Assembly (NCBI RefSeq): GCF_000276665.1
Contig: NW_004955476.1
Span: forward strand, 7,511,679 to 7,575,678
DNA length: 64,000 bases
Origin: Chinchilla lanigera
Lineage: Eukaryota; Chordata; Mammalia; Rodentia; Chinchillidae
Reading direction: 5' to 3'
In this document: positions 33,541 through 44,350 of the stretch, one piece after another
Position numbering within the stretch: the stretch's first letter is position 1
Layout of the letters: every line of letters begins with the position of its first letter
Notes under the pieces: model-generated
What the model was told of the DNA's origin: nothing
Seen by the model: the letters and a program-made list of their open reading frames with translations, nothing else
Database searches by the model: none
Program-made: the position numbers and the translations under genes

Positions 33541-34320
33541 TTTCAATGACCAGTTTTTGAAATATATGTATTATATGAAAAATGCTTATAGAAATATAAA
33601 ATTAAAACAGACTAACATAATGGAAGACTATAGTATGAATAGCAGGTAAGTTCAAAACCAAACACATACATAGTAATAGATAATATATATTTTCCATTTT
33701 GCAGACCTCTGAGGCTTTCTTTCTGATTCTGCATCATTCTCTCTCATTTCCTACTCCTTCCTTCTATGACTATTTCTCTTCAGACTCACTGTCTCCTTCT
33801 CTTCCTCCAGCCTCCCTGCCCGGCTTCTTGTTCATACGTATCATGTAAATTATAAATGACTTCTCTTTTTTTGCTTAAACTAAACCTACCTTTGTCCTTC
33901 TATACATATTTCTCAAAGCCTAGCATCAGTTCTGTCCCTTCCAGGCTCTAAGATCGCTCCAGCTTGTGCTGAGCGATCCCTGCTTTGATGCTCTCTGCTC
34001 TGTAGATGACCTCACAGTTCATCACACTGTCTGGCATTGCCCCTTTACTCATTGCTTCCAGTATATTTTGTGTTTTCTGGACTGACCTGCAACTCCTTGT
34101 CACTTTATATGACTCATACAACAGCCCTTATCAGAGGATTGAACACAGGGAAGGCCCAAATACACACTGGTCCATGGAAAGACGTTTTAAGTCCCATAGC
34201 AAAGCTTTCTCAAAGGGCTCGATTTTGTCTAAATTTATCTAAGCAAGAACTAAGAGTCACAGAGAAGAAAGCCTGCGTCACTTATAATAAGAATAGAACA
34301 TACAATTTTGAAAAGATCTA
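33541..34320. other. unassigned noncoding stretch
   Basis: AT-rich at first, then pyrimidine-rich. No repeat or exon called. Confidence 0.35.
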
Positions 34321-34325
34321 GAAGG

Positions 34326-34585
34326 TCATGCACTTTCCCTTCTTCTTGGGCCAGTGAAGAGGAGGAGTAGGATGATGACTAGCATCCAGGCTGGGGCTGC
34401 CCAGGTGACAGCAGACATGGCCTGGAGGACAGTGTGCTGTTCCTGACCACAGGAGGATGACTCCTTCCCTTCCCTTGGGCTCCACCGCCTGCCTCTGAGA
34501 TCTCTGTCCTCCTCCTCCTCCTGCTCCTCTTCCTGCTCCTCCTCCTGCTCCTCCTCCTCAGCATCCTCCTCCCTTTCCTTCTTCT
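34326..34585 (-). CDS. speculative terminal exon: Glu-rich linker plus C-terminal transmembrane segment
   Basis: On the minus strand, a 'tgtgttttgatctag' acceptor-like sequence ends at 34586. The frame then runs open for about 85 codons to TGA at 34326-34328. Order: a Lys/Glu start, a Glu/Gln-rich run (about residues 4-28), an Arg-rich segment, a Ser/Cys stretch, then a hydrophobic helix around 'WMLVIILLLLF' followed by Arg-rich 'GPRRRESA' and stop. The layout suits a tail-anchored or single-pass membrane protein. Against it: the Glu run comes from a (CTC)n-like repeat, the hydrophobic codons are also pyrimidine-rich on that strand, no upstream exon was identified, and no family is recognised. 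A chance reading frame through simple sequence is the main alternative. Confidence 0.2.
34505..34571. repeat. (CTC)n/(CTCCTG)n simple repeat
   Basis: Imperfect 'ctcctcctcctgctcctc' array. On the minus strand it reads GAG/CAG codons. Confidence 0.85.
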
Positions 34586-34589
34586 CTAG

Positions 34590-35575
34590 ATCAAAACACA
34601 GAATTCACAGCAAAGGTCCTGAAATAACAACCTGCTTTCTCCAAAAGGAGAGAGAAGAGGAGAGTTTATTGAATGTCTTTGTTTCTCCTGATTCCTTCAG
34701 CCCCCTTGATTTTCTGCATTCCCTGGCACAGACTGTCCTGCGTGTCTGGGGGAGACAAATTCTGCCAGAGTTTGCATTCAAAGTTTGGGGTTTTATTAGA
34801 AAGAGCTGTAGCATTTTGACCAGAGCACATCAAGCCCTCTGACTTGCAGCCACATGGCCCACAGAGAGGCTCCGCACCCATACTCTGACCCTTGTTTTTA
34901 TTTTTAAATATTCATTAATCTTCATTAACCACCTCACTCTCCACCCAGGTCAACAGTGACATTTCCGGACCCTGCTGTCTCTGTTGGGAGAAGTTTCTTT
35001 TCCCTGATCTCTTGTGTGAGTGTAGACCCTCACAAAAGCGTGGCTCCTAAATGATGTTTATTATGGAACATATGGTAGAAAATTAGGAAAGCCTGTGGTG
35101 GTTATTGAGGTACACTGGCCTGCATCCCCTCACCGACACTGCCGCCTGGCGTCCCCATGGCCAAGCTGCTGCCCCTGGTAGCTCAGTTACCCCCAGCTCA
35201 GGACAGTGGCTCTGGGAGGTGATTGACGGTGACTTTTCATGATTCCCTGAAGCCTGGGAGGAGAACCTTGCCTGGTGATGCAGGAGGCAGCTTGCGCTGC
35301 AGCACACTGTAATCTGGCTAGAATTAAATGAGCTTAAATAACAAATGCTCAGATCGTGGTTACTAATTAAGAGTGATGCCAGAATGCCTATAAGTTTTAC
35401 ATATGTTCCTCATTTGGCTGAAATTTTGACAATGAGTAATGCAACACAGACTTGATCACCTGACTTCCAGGCAGACACACGGCTTGACTGCAAGCTAAGA
35501 TTCCAGTTGGGAACCTGGAGACTGTGCGTCAAACTGTGCCCTAAAACCCACTGGCTGGCTCAGCGCTGACCAATC
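34590..35575. other. unassigned noncoding stretch
   Basis: No repeat recognised. A 71-codon minus-strand open frame (34666-34881) contains three NxS/T sites ('NAT', 'NKT', 'NLS') and several Cys, but no known domain. It ends in an in-frame stop about 80 bases before the speculative acceptor at 34586, so joining it to that exon would need splicing out of that interval. Confidence 0.35.
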
Positions 35576-35578
35576 CAG

Positions 35579-35580
<2 letters not shown>

Positions 35581-35630
<50 letters not shown>
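35581..35630. repeat. (GT)n microsatellite
   Basis: About 23 uninterrupted GT units. The longest dinucleotide array in the window and a good polymorphic marker. The poly-TH and poly-CV open frames here are artefacts. Confidence 0.95.
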
Positions 35631-35632
<2 letters not shown>

Positions 35633-35732
35633 GAGGGGCAACGCTTTATCTTCTATTGCAATCAGAACGTCAGAATTGGCATAAATAATTGTCAAAATCC
35701 TCATCCACTAGTAGTTAAATGGAAACTAGGCA

Positions 35733-35865
35733 GAGGGGGGATGCCTGTAATCCTATCACCTGGGAAGCTGAGGCAGGAGGATCACTGTGGGTTCAAGGTC
35801 AACCTGGGCTATGTAGTGAGTTCAAGGCCAGTCTGGGCTACATAAGGAGATCCCATCTCAAAATT
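35733..35865 (+). repeat. B1 SINE
   Basis: 'ggatgcctgtaatcctatca', 'cctgggaagctgaggcagga', 'ggatcactgtgggttcaagg', 'tcaacctgggctatgtagtg', 'caaggccagtctgggctaca', 'agatcccatctcaaaa' is a well-kept sense B1, with the rodent-typical 'gttcaaggccag' segment. Confidence 0.9.
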
Positions 35866-36398
35866 GAAGCTAGGAGTTAAATGTATCTATACGCATGTTA
35901 TAAGTATTTTGTATCCAGGAAACAAGGGAAGGTTGAGACCAAAACAAAATCTCTGACACAGTGTGGACCCCTCTGCAATGGCTTTCTTGCCAGAGGTTCC
36001 TGAAAGCAGGACCCTAAGGTGTGAGGCAGTCCCAGAACTGCAGAGGCCAAACTAGCTCCTTCTCTATCCAGTGTCTTCACTGGTGAGGCAGAAACAGACC
36101 CTTTCCGACTCCTTCAACCCCGTCCAACACCAGTCTTGCCTCTCACACTAACCCGAGTCTACACCGGGCTTTGTCTAAACTCTGCGTCCATGTCAGGGGG
36201 GTAAGGAGCTTGTCTGGCATTAGACCTTGCTGCAGGATCTCCATCTACCACAGTCAGCGCCGGGACACGATCTTGCCTCATGCATCTCCGTGCTCTTTGC
36301 CAGCTTCGTGCAGGCCCTGTTTCCCTGGTATGAAGCAAAGTTCAGTTGCAGTTCATGGGTTTTTCTTTAGCATCAAAGAAGAGAAATACAGTTGGTAA
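35866..36398. other. unassigned noncoding stretch
   Basis: No repeat or exon recognised. Confidence 0.35.
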
Positions 36399-36399
36399 A

Positions 36400-36465
36400 T
36401 ATAATTTTTTTGTAGTACTAGGCATTAAACCCCTTCACACTGAACATTCCTACCCCTCTTTTAAT
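36400..36465 (-). repeat. degraded ID SINE, antisense
   Basis: 'ttttttttgtagtactaggc', 'attaaaccccttcacactga' look like the T-rich end and B-box half of an old antisense ID. The A-box half is lost. Confidence 0.45.
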
Positions 36466-36529
36466 TTTATGGAAAAAAAAGGTAAAACAAAATTTCATAA
36501 CAAAATAATAGGAGAATAACAGTAACAGC

Positions 36530-36760
36530 TAGATTTTGGAAACAACCCAAACACCATCAACTTAGGACTGGATAAAAAAAAGGGGTATTTGCATACAGTG
36601 GAGTACGATTTGGCTGTAAAGACGTTATCCTTGAGGCTTTTATAGGTAAATGGATGCAACTTGAGACCATACTCATAAGTGAAACAAATAAGACTTACAT
36701 GTGTAGACATTGCGTTGTCTCCCCGGTGTGAGAAACTGAAAGAATAAATAAGGCCCTATC
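36530..36760 (+). mobile_element. L1 LINE 3' tail (dead ORF2 end)
   Basis: 'tggaaacaacccaaacacca', 'tggagtacgatttggctgta', 'gtaaatggatgcaacttgag', 'accatactcataagtgaaac', 'gacttacatgtgtagacatt' match, in sense, the same ORF2 end seen antisense at 10475-10672. Mutations disrupt the frame (for example the A-run at 36573). Confidence 0.85.
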
Positions 36761-36764
36761 CCTT

Positions 36765-36895
36765 TTTTACTTTTGTTTTTTTAAGACCATCTCCCTTAAG
36801 TCATTAAGTTTCTCAGGCTGCTCTCATGATCCTCTTGCCTCTGCCTCCCAGAATTCTGGGATGAGAGGCATGTGCCACCATATCTGTCTAAGAAG
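36765..36895 (-). repeat. B1 SINE, antisense, diverged
   Basis: 'gtttctcaggctgctctcat', 'gatcctcttgcctctgcctc', 'ccagaattctgggatgagag', 'gcatgtgccaccatatctg' give antisense B1 order. Confidence 0.75.
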
Positions 36896-37044
36896 CAGTT
36901 CTTATAGCTCCATCTCTATCTTCCTCTCAGCCTGCTTCCACTTTTTTTTTTTTTAACCTGGCTGATTTAATGGGACCCTTACTCTGGAAAGACTTTTTAG
37001 AAACTCGTACTACAGTTTGTTAATGAATAGCATTGGCTTTCATA

Positions 37045-37215
37045 TGGGGTGAATCCTGTTTTAATTTGGGATTTTTCCCCGTGGGACAGATGACTTTGAG
37101 TATCAATTTCACTTCCACAAAATGCAGATAATAATGCCTACTGTACCCCTTATTATGAAAATTGAAGGAAACAGCACACCTGTGACACTTAGCACAAAGC
37201 CAGCGTGGACAGCAG
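37045..37215 (+). repeat. MIR SINE
   Basis: 'gaatcctgttttaatttggg', 'atgactttgagtatcaattt', 'cacttccacaaaatgcagat', 'aataatgcctactgtacccc', 'gtgacacttagcacaaagcc' follow sense MIR. Confidence 0.65.
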
Positions 37216-37219
37216 TCAC

Positions 37220-39660
37220 GACTAGTAACACCTCATACTTTTCATTTCTGCGTGAGTCAACGGGACTGCGTGGGAGGGAGCACAGGTGCACGCTCCACTT
37301 AGTACATGTTTGAATACGGTACAATTTCTTCAGGACTAGATGACCAGTGGGCCATACTCATCACCACCCAAAATTCAGGGCTTTGATTAGAAAATTAAAA
37401 TAAGTCACTATCCGATGCTCTAGCTCTCACATTGGACCAACTAGCAGAGAGTGTGTTGCACGTCACTCAACTAGGGAGAGCAGGACCAATTTAACAAAAA
37501 GTAAACATCGCTGTTTGGTTTGGGGATTTGGAAATTCCAAGATGAAGGAGCAAGTAGCGTCCATGTATAAGCACACGACAGATGCGGCTGTCGAGCAGTG
37601 CAGTTTCCCTGAATTAAAGCTGCTGAACCGTGGAAGGCAGCTTTCACTAAACAGGAAATCGGCCGCAGTGTCCCGTGGGGAGTCGTGCTGTGTGAATGGA
37701 GTGAGTCTTAATTTTGGTCTCAGAGCCGAGCTTGCAACGCAGCCCCACTGTGGCAGCAGGCCCCACCTTTGTCTCCGTGCTTCTATTTCTTTGTAACCCT
37801 AGCGGTTTGGCGTCAGATTCCCGTGTTTCAGTGTATTAAATATTTACCAACAACCTATTGGCCATATGTCCTTGGGGTGTGTGATGACAGCCCCACTCCT
37901 CGGTACCTTTTTAAGTGGATCTGTAGGGTCTGCGGGTCCTGTGGGCTCACAGATCCTTTTTAATAACTGAGCCTTTTGTTCCTTCTGGCTCTCTTGCTCA
38001 CTAACCTGGTGTCGGTATCATGGGCGGGTTCTGACTGAGGGAACCTTATAGTCATTTTTTTCTGCGTTCTTTCTCCTTGGGTATCAACGCCCCCTGCTTC
38101 AGGCTGATTTACCAGACAGCTCTTGCTTTAACCGGTGTACAGGTGCAGAGGCCTTTTCCTACAGCAAAGACATTATTCCGAGACTTGAATCCTGCTTACA
38201 TTTGCTTATTTGCCAATGAGCTCTGGTTCATGTTATGCTGTTTTAAGGAAAACACACTGGGAATCGTGAACTTTGGGTTTAGATTTGTTGGGTTTTCAAA
38301 TCAAATACAAGTCCCTACAGAAAATGTACCTGTAGATGACACTAAGCCCTGCTGGAGAAATGTTTTGAAATAAATTATGTGTGTGATTGGAATTAATTAA
38401 ACCCGTGAGAAGTCCTCTATTATGCCAGCTCTACTTCAGCTCTGGCACATGTGGTAGATATTTCCAGGGTACCTACTAGGTACCTCCTCCATCGGGGGCC
38501 ATAGGGGTAGGAAGGGGAGACACGGGTTCTGCTCAGGGGTTATGGAGTTGAATCCTCAGTTCTTTTCAGAATGATAATATCTCTCCCACACCATGACTTA
38601 AACAAAATCTCAGAAGCCTTTATTTTTTATATAAGATTACTGGCAGTGAACACACTGTTAGCTGTGTACAATTTTAGAGTTTTATCAGTTGTATCTGGCC
38701 AATACAAGCATTCATTCTCTCCCTTTTATAACTCACAATCTTTGCAGATCCACAATAATAGATCTGCTTTGATTCATTCACTTATCATAGCTATATGAGA
38801 TATTATTGACTTTTGATTATGCAAAGAACATGAATTCTGTGTCATTTTCCATGAATTTGGGAGTCAAATAAGAATGTTGTCTTGAGGAGAAGCTTATTTA
38901 AAAACTTGGTAATTTAACACTCCTCAGTTGATACTGTTGTATCCAGTATTGATGAATACAGGTTAGTGGTTTAAAGTTTAAATCTGCTTTGAATTTGAAC
39001 ATCAAAGCAAGAGAGTCCAAGAGAGTTAAGTGTGGGCCAGATTTTACTCATGACCTACCTCACTGTCTGATTCCTCAGAGCTCAGCACCAGAGAGACAGA
39101 TAGACAGCAATAGCTATAAATCTAGATCTATATACTCAATGTTATTAAGAAATAAGTTTTAGAATATCAAAATCCTGATGTACAAGTGCTAACAAATGGA
39201 ATAAGCAGAGAAAATGATTTGTTGAGCAGTCAATCACATATACTTAACACTTTAATGACTAGTGATACACTCTATTAGAGGAAGCACTAGTTTTATCTAC
39301 CAGTCCAGAGAAAGCAAAACTAAAAAACACTATGCATTCCAAAGTTAATAAAATTGTACAGACTAGTTGTATTATGTGGGGCACTTTTTGTTGTACTGCA
39401 TTTTAATGTACTGTGGGATTCCTATGCGTAATGTTTAAGTGCTTAACAGAGGAAGTACTGTAGTTACTAGAGGAATGGTATCAATGGAGAAAGCTCACAC
39501 TCAAGTGCTGAAGTTGCTGCTGTTAGTTTTACTGCTTAACTTGGAAAACTCACAAGTTCAGCATGATTATTTTGCTATGATTTTACTAATACACCATCCA
39601 GATATTGGTGATTTCAAAACAACTGGTTAATAACCACTAATAATAGTCCTAGCTGAAATA
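37220..39660. other. repeat-poor noncoding stretch
   Basis: About 2.4 kb without a recognised repeat. Open frames up to 98 codons (38077-38373 plus) show no domain. An NFIL-like palindrome or other regulatory site cannot be asserted. Confidence 0.4.
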
Positions 39661-39664
39661 TATG

Positions 39665-39790
39665 TTGGGTCAAACACTTAAAATTCATTGTATATTTATT
39701 CATGGTCACTCTGGGAGGTACTCTGATTTCACCACTGTAAAGTGTAGGAACTTGAGGCACAAACCTAATTAATAATCTAATTGCACACAG
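39665..39790 (-). repeat. MIR SINE fragment, antisense
   Basis: 'aaacacttaaaattcattgt', 'gtcactctgggaggtactct', 'gatttcaccactgtaaagtg', 'aggaacttgaggcacaaacc' match antisense MIR. Confidence 0.65.
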
Positions 39791-39794
39791 TGTT

Positions 39795-41080
39795 GGGCTT
39801 GTATGGGGAACATTCAAAGACTGTAGTTCCTATCTTTTTCTATTTGACCACTGTAAGTGTACCTCATTGTGCATACTTGCTAATGTGTGAATTCAACTCC
39901 ATTCCCCCAGAACTTGGTCCCAGTGCGGCATAGGTACCACACTGCGTAAGAACAGGCAAATGGTCAGTGACCAAAAGGGATTAGAGTCAAGAGAAAGACG
40001 TAAATAAGAAAGCTGATAGTCATAGCTCATCCCACTTCGGGGCCAGGTTAGAATGCTAAGCAGTACGCTCAGAGGAGGATGTGACTGGTGTGAGCTGTGC
40101 AAAGAGCAATATGGTGGTGGTGTGGGGGTGTGTGTGCACATGCGCACACACAGAGAATGAAGGTATGATGAAACACTGGAAAGAGCACAGGTGAGAATAA
40201 AAATATTCTTACCTGGAGACAGTATTGTAATGCTGTCTCCAAAGCAGTGAAAATTAGGGCAATGGCTACGAGCAGGGAGCACACTGAGAAGTCTACAAAG
40301 TCTGGGTGCTGAAGGTCTTCACTTTAAGCCATGCCAAGGAGATCTCATTTTAACTTACGAGCCCCTTCTCACATTCATGCCGCTTGCTATTAACCAACTG
40401 CAACTCTGAACTTCAGGATCCTTCCCCACGTGGCTTTCTAGGTAGACACCAACTATGACTAGAAATTGGCAAAGAGTTTGACTTTGGAAATGTATTGCTA
40501 TTAGCACTATTCTAGAAATGTTCTTCCATTTTGTCTCTATTTTACAGATGAGGATGTGGGGTTGGCTGGAGAAGAGAGTATACTTCTTCTGTCCAGACCT
40601 GAGCTCAGAAAAACGTGCTCTGTTTCTTCTCTGCTTCTCCTGAGGCAACTCCCCAGTCCTTGGCTCTGTCAGTGTAAGACAGGGACAATCTCCCGCCACA
40701 GAGAAAGGGGGGAAACCAGGCCAGACGCCATTCTAGTGGCTATTTATGACAGATGCAGACATACAATTTCTTTTTCAAAAGTGTTCACTTCCTCCCATCT
40801 TGGGTAAGAGACCACCTTCTCTCCAGCGGGGCTTTGGGCCCTAAGGACCTGAGTTAGTTTGTCCCTAACTCTAGTTGGTGCTTGAGTAACTGTGGCAACT
40901 GGCTGTGCTCCCCAACTTGGATGAGCAAGCGTGAACGAGTGCTAGGAAACCCAGTGCTGCGAAACAGAAGGTTCAGCTCCAGCACCAGAGAAAGGGTCAC
41001 GCCCACCCTTCAAAGTCGTTGCTCTTCTGTGACTAGCAAGAGAACGATGAAGAATCTTTATTGCTGAAGTTTGTGAAAAT
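39795..41080. other. unassigned noncoding stretch
   Basis: A possible short antisense MIR remnant lies near 40530-40570 ('tattttacagatgaggatgt'). Otherwise nothing recognised. Confidence 0.35.
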
Positions 41081-41084
41081 GAAA

Positions 41085-41225
41085 CTGATTAAAGCTACAG
41101 AGATGAAGAAGCTGGGGCTGAGATGTTGACCAGCTTCTCCACAGTCACAGAGCTAAGGCGTGGTCAGGGCTTTTGTATTTGGCTTAATGATTCTAAACCC
41201 TGCGTTCTAACCCTAGTAGCATAAG
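41085..41225 (-). repeat. MIR SINE fragment, antisense
   Basis: 'acagagatgaagaagctggg', 'agcttctccacagtcacaga', 'gctaaggcgtggtcagggct', 'accctgcgttctaaccc' match the inner and tRNA-like parts of antisense MIR. Confidence 0.6.
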
Positions 41226-41309
41226 GCTGAGAGAGTTACAATGACTGTTTCTTAGGAATCAGATGCCGGTTGTAGTTACGATCATTATGGCCTAGCGGGA
41301 GGCAGTGTG

Positions 41310-41460
41310 GACCTGAGCCATACCGTGTGGCCAGGCTGGCTAGAATTGCATCCTAGCCTTGCTATTTATGAGCGGTGTGATGACAGGCAGGTTGATTAAG
41401 CTCTCAGACTCAGTTCTCTTACCTGGATGATGATAATGGTGATTATGTTGCAGGGAGGAA
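41310..41460 (+). repeat. MIR SINE fragment
   Basis: 'gaattgcatcctagccttgc', 'tatttatgagcggtgtgatg', 'aagctctcagactcagttct', 'cttacctggatgatgataat' are sense MIR. It lies between an antisense MIR and a MER5A-like transposon. Confidence 0.65.
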
Positions 41461-41465
41461 TACAC

Positions 41466-41656
41466 TAGATTTGTGGTGTTAAAATTGGAGGGTTCACAGA
41501 ACTGCCTGGAAAGGTTGTGAAAATACAGGCTCTTGGCCTGGTTCTAGAGTTCTTGATTTTGTAGGTCAGTGATGGGGCCTGAGATTTTCCATTTTTTGCA
41601 AAATATGAAGGCAATGCCAGTACTGGTGGTCTAAGGATTGAACTTTGAGACTATTT
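41466..41656 (+). mobile_element. MER5A-like hAT-Charlie non-autonomous DNA transposon
   Basis: 'ggttcacagaactgcctgga', 'aaggttgtgaaaatacaggc', 'gagttcttgattttgtaggt', 'cagtgatggggcctgagatt', 'actggtggtctaaggattga' and 'actttgaga' follow the MER5A consensus from end to end. Inactive. The left terminal repeat is eroded. Confidence 0.7.
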
Positions 41657-41771
41657 GTATTAGATATCATAATTGTCACTAGTCCCCAAGAAATACAATA
41701 TGATAACTATTTACACAGCATTCACATTGTATTAGGTATTGCAACTCATCTAGAGATGATTTAAAGTATAG

Positions 41772-41870
41772 CAGAGGGGACGGGGTATACCTCAGTGGCA
41801 GAAATCTTGGCTACACATGAGGCCCTGGGTTCCATCTCTAATGTCCAGCACTGCAAAAAAAAAAAAAGTT
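41772..41870 (+). repeat. ID SINE, older subfamily
   Basis: 'ggggacggggtatacctcag', 'tggcagaaatcttggctaca', 'catgaggccctgggttccat' and a poly(A) tail of 13. The 'ggccctgggttc' B-box half resembles the widespread rodent ID type. Confidence 0.8.
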
Positions 41871-42655
41871 TATAAATATTGAAAACTAAAGCATGCAGGC
41901 AGACGTGCCTAAATTACACGGAAATACTACCCCATTTTGTGTAACAGATTGAAGGTTCTGCAGACCTTTGTACCTGAGGGTGCCCCAGAACAAATCCACC
42001 CCAGACAGGACACAGAGGGAACACCGTGTGGGGGAGCCATGTGTATCGGAAGTTTACTCAGTGTAAATCACTGCTTTTTCCTTCCTAAGGGAAGGTAATG
42101 ACTGCAAAAGAATGGGAGAAAAAGAAGGGAAGGGCACTGCCGTCTCCTGAAGTGAAAGCTGAAGGAAAACAAACCATAGGAGAGTTCATTCTGCAAGAAG
42201 GGAGACAGGAAGACTAATATAGAAGAGAGAAAGGAAGACAGCCAAAGATAAAGTTTGGCAGGTACGTTTACCTGCAAAGGCCGACGTGGTTGTGGCTGTT
42301 TCTAGCCAGATTCCCAGGAATTTGCTTTCTTGGCCCAGCCAGACGCGGACTGTGAGCAGTCCTGAGGTCCCTTCCAACCTGCAAAGTGCAGCCGCATGAT
42401 GAGCACACGGGTTCATCTCAGTAAACCTGCAGGGCCGGGGCCAGGATTTCAGCTTCACGCGTGTGTACACTGAAGCTAAAGGACTAAAGGAATTTGCTGG
42501 AGGTCAAATGGACAGCTGGTGAAGATTCAGAACCTGAGTCTTGAGTTCCAAATTCAAAATTTCCCCTCTCTGTGCAGAATTTCGTGTCCCCTTCCCCAAA
42601 TGTTAATGTACAGGCTCTAAGCAGAGACCCTAACCCCAAGAACAAGGGCCGATGT
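41871..42655. other. unassigned noncoding stretch
   Basis: No repeat recognised before the CpG-rich patch. Confidence 0.35.
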
Positions 42656-42659
42656 GTTC

Positions 42660-42905
42660 TAAATCCAGCGCATCTCTTGCACCCGGAGGGGAGACGTGAG
42701 CCTGAGTTCTTGCTTTGGCTCCCGGGGCGCTGGGCTGCTCTTCTGCGCGCAGCCCTCTGGCTGGCAGAGCCCACCCCAGGAGCCAGGGCGCGCCCAGGGC
42801 AGCGCTGGGATTTTCCGGGATCTGCTCGGCCTGCTCTCTCCCCTTTCCAACGCACTCGCTCTTTGAGGATGTACGTGCAGCTTTCCCTTTGCATTATTTA
42901 AGAGA
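42660..42905. promoter_or_regulatory. small CpG-rich patch, possible promoter
   Basis: By hand count there are roughly 14 CpGs in 42661-42860 (for example 'ccggggcgctgg', 'ctgcgcgcagcc', 'ggcgcgcccagg', 'caacgcactcgct'). This density is far above the rest of the window. On the minus strand a TATA-like 'cttaaataatgcaaaggg' lies just upstream (about 42884-42901), partly overlapping an octamer-like ATGCAAA. This would suit a minus-strand promoter, but no gene was found downstream. A CpG-rich old SINE or LTR piece is an alternative. Confidence 0.3.
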
Positions 42906-44080
42906 TGGTTTCCAGTAAGGGAAACAGTTGAATTCTAAGTCTCTCTGTGATGATGGCTGTAGGATTCTCTAATTTAAAAATAAAATCGCTCTTTCCTCCC
43001 TCACTCATTTATTTGCTGAAATGCCAGTAAAGGGTATCAGTGCTTTTCCCAAACCAAAGCCATCCCAGGGAAAACAGAAGGCCCTGTCTTCCGGGGTAGT
43101 CAGTTTCTGCGTGCAGTGTCTCCTGGGAGAAGGTGCAAGCTCTAGGCTGGTCTGCAGTCAGGCTGTTTGCATCACAGGGAAGAGTGGCCTAGTGGTGGGT
43201 GAATTGGTTCCGGTATTCCTTCAGCACAGACCACACAGATAAGAGAGAAACCGTCTCTAACCTTGGGCAGAATATTGTCCTGCAGGGGCACAGTTGAGGT
43301 TTTCTCTTGCATTTCATAAAAAAAATTTAGAGAGGAGCGCTTATAGCTACTGAACACTTCTCTGCACTAAGAGCTGGTTTCATCAGGTCAAGTCTTACCT
43401 GTGAAAGAACCTGTCTGACTATCTGCAGGCTCCTTGCTCTGTTTTCTTTTCCCCTGAGACTTCTAAGAGTTCAATGGCTGCTTCTTTCTTTTCAGAAATT
43501 AGCCAGCCTCTCCCTGACTTCCCCATGGTTTGTAGGAGGGAACTGCAGAGTTTGTTGCAGTCCCAAGATGCCCTTTATAGTTGCTGCTTTGGAACACAGC
43601 TGGAAGCTACCACACACAGCCTTTCTCTAGCATTGCCCTCATACAGAAAGATCTTTGCTAGCGTAGCCCTCCTGCCTCGGACCGACCCCTTCCCTGGAGA
43701 GGAGAGTCTTAATCTATTGGGTGAGTTTGAATAACTCAGCCCCTTCTTTTTCTTTTGGGAAACACACCCCTTCCAGAAGGCCTGGATTTGGTAGGAAAGG
43801 CCCTGTGCATTCAGGCAGCAGCCCTCAGCTTTGCAGGACTCTCTACAGTTATACAGATATCTGCTGTTTCTTGAATGTAGTCTAAAGCAGCTCATTAACA
43901 GCAGGTATAACCTACATTCTCTAAAATGAACTCTTTCAGTTGTAGGGGTATTACTTTGATGCCTAGTTGCCTTAATATTTTATTTCTCATTGTGTTCAGC
44001 ATTTGCCTGTGAAAGAGTGGTATTATTTATTGGACTGTTTTAAACCTCAACAAATAGAGACATCCTCAGCCTTTGCATTT
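42906..44080. other. unassigned noncoding stretch
   Basis: No repeat or exon recognised. Confidence 0.35.
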
Positions 44081-44094
44081 AAAGCGTCTGTTTT

Positions 44095-44198
44095 GGGGCT
44101 GGGGATTTAGCTTGGCAGCAAAAGCACCTGCCTGGCAAGCACAAGGTTGTGAGTTCGATTCCTGGTAGCAGAAGAAAAACCAACCAACCAAACAAAAC
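44095..44198 (+). repeat. ID SINE, young subfamily, with target-site duplication
   Basis: 'ggggctggggatttagcttg', 'acctgcctggcaagcacaag', 'gttgtgagttcgattcctgg' and an A-rich tail with 'ccaaccaacc' units. Flanking direct repeats at 44081-44094 ('aaagcgtctgtttt') and 44199-44212 ('aaagtgtctgtttt') differ at one base. Confidence 0.9.
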
Positions 44199-44239
44199 AA
44201 AGTGTCTGTTTTATTTAATACGAGAAAGTGACATGCTAT

Positions 44240-44350
44240 TTATGTTTTCATTAAGTATATTTGTTGAGTCCCAATTTGTGCCCACCATTATGCCAGTCCT
44301 AGGAATACAAAGACAAAACCCCTTCATTTAAAGAGCTATGGTCCAGCAGG
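44240..44350 (-). repeat. L2 3'-end fragment, antisense
   Basis: 'gtatatttgttgagtcccaa', 'tttgtgcccaccattatgcc', 'agtcctaggaatacaaagac', 'aaaaccccttcatttaaaga' and 'gctatggtccagcagg' fit the antisense L2 end. Confidence 0.55.

Noticed and set aside
35495..35845. Poly-TH and poly-CV frames
   Set aside because: Both are translations of the (GT)n microsatellite.
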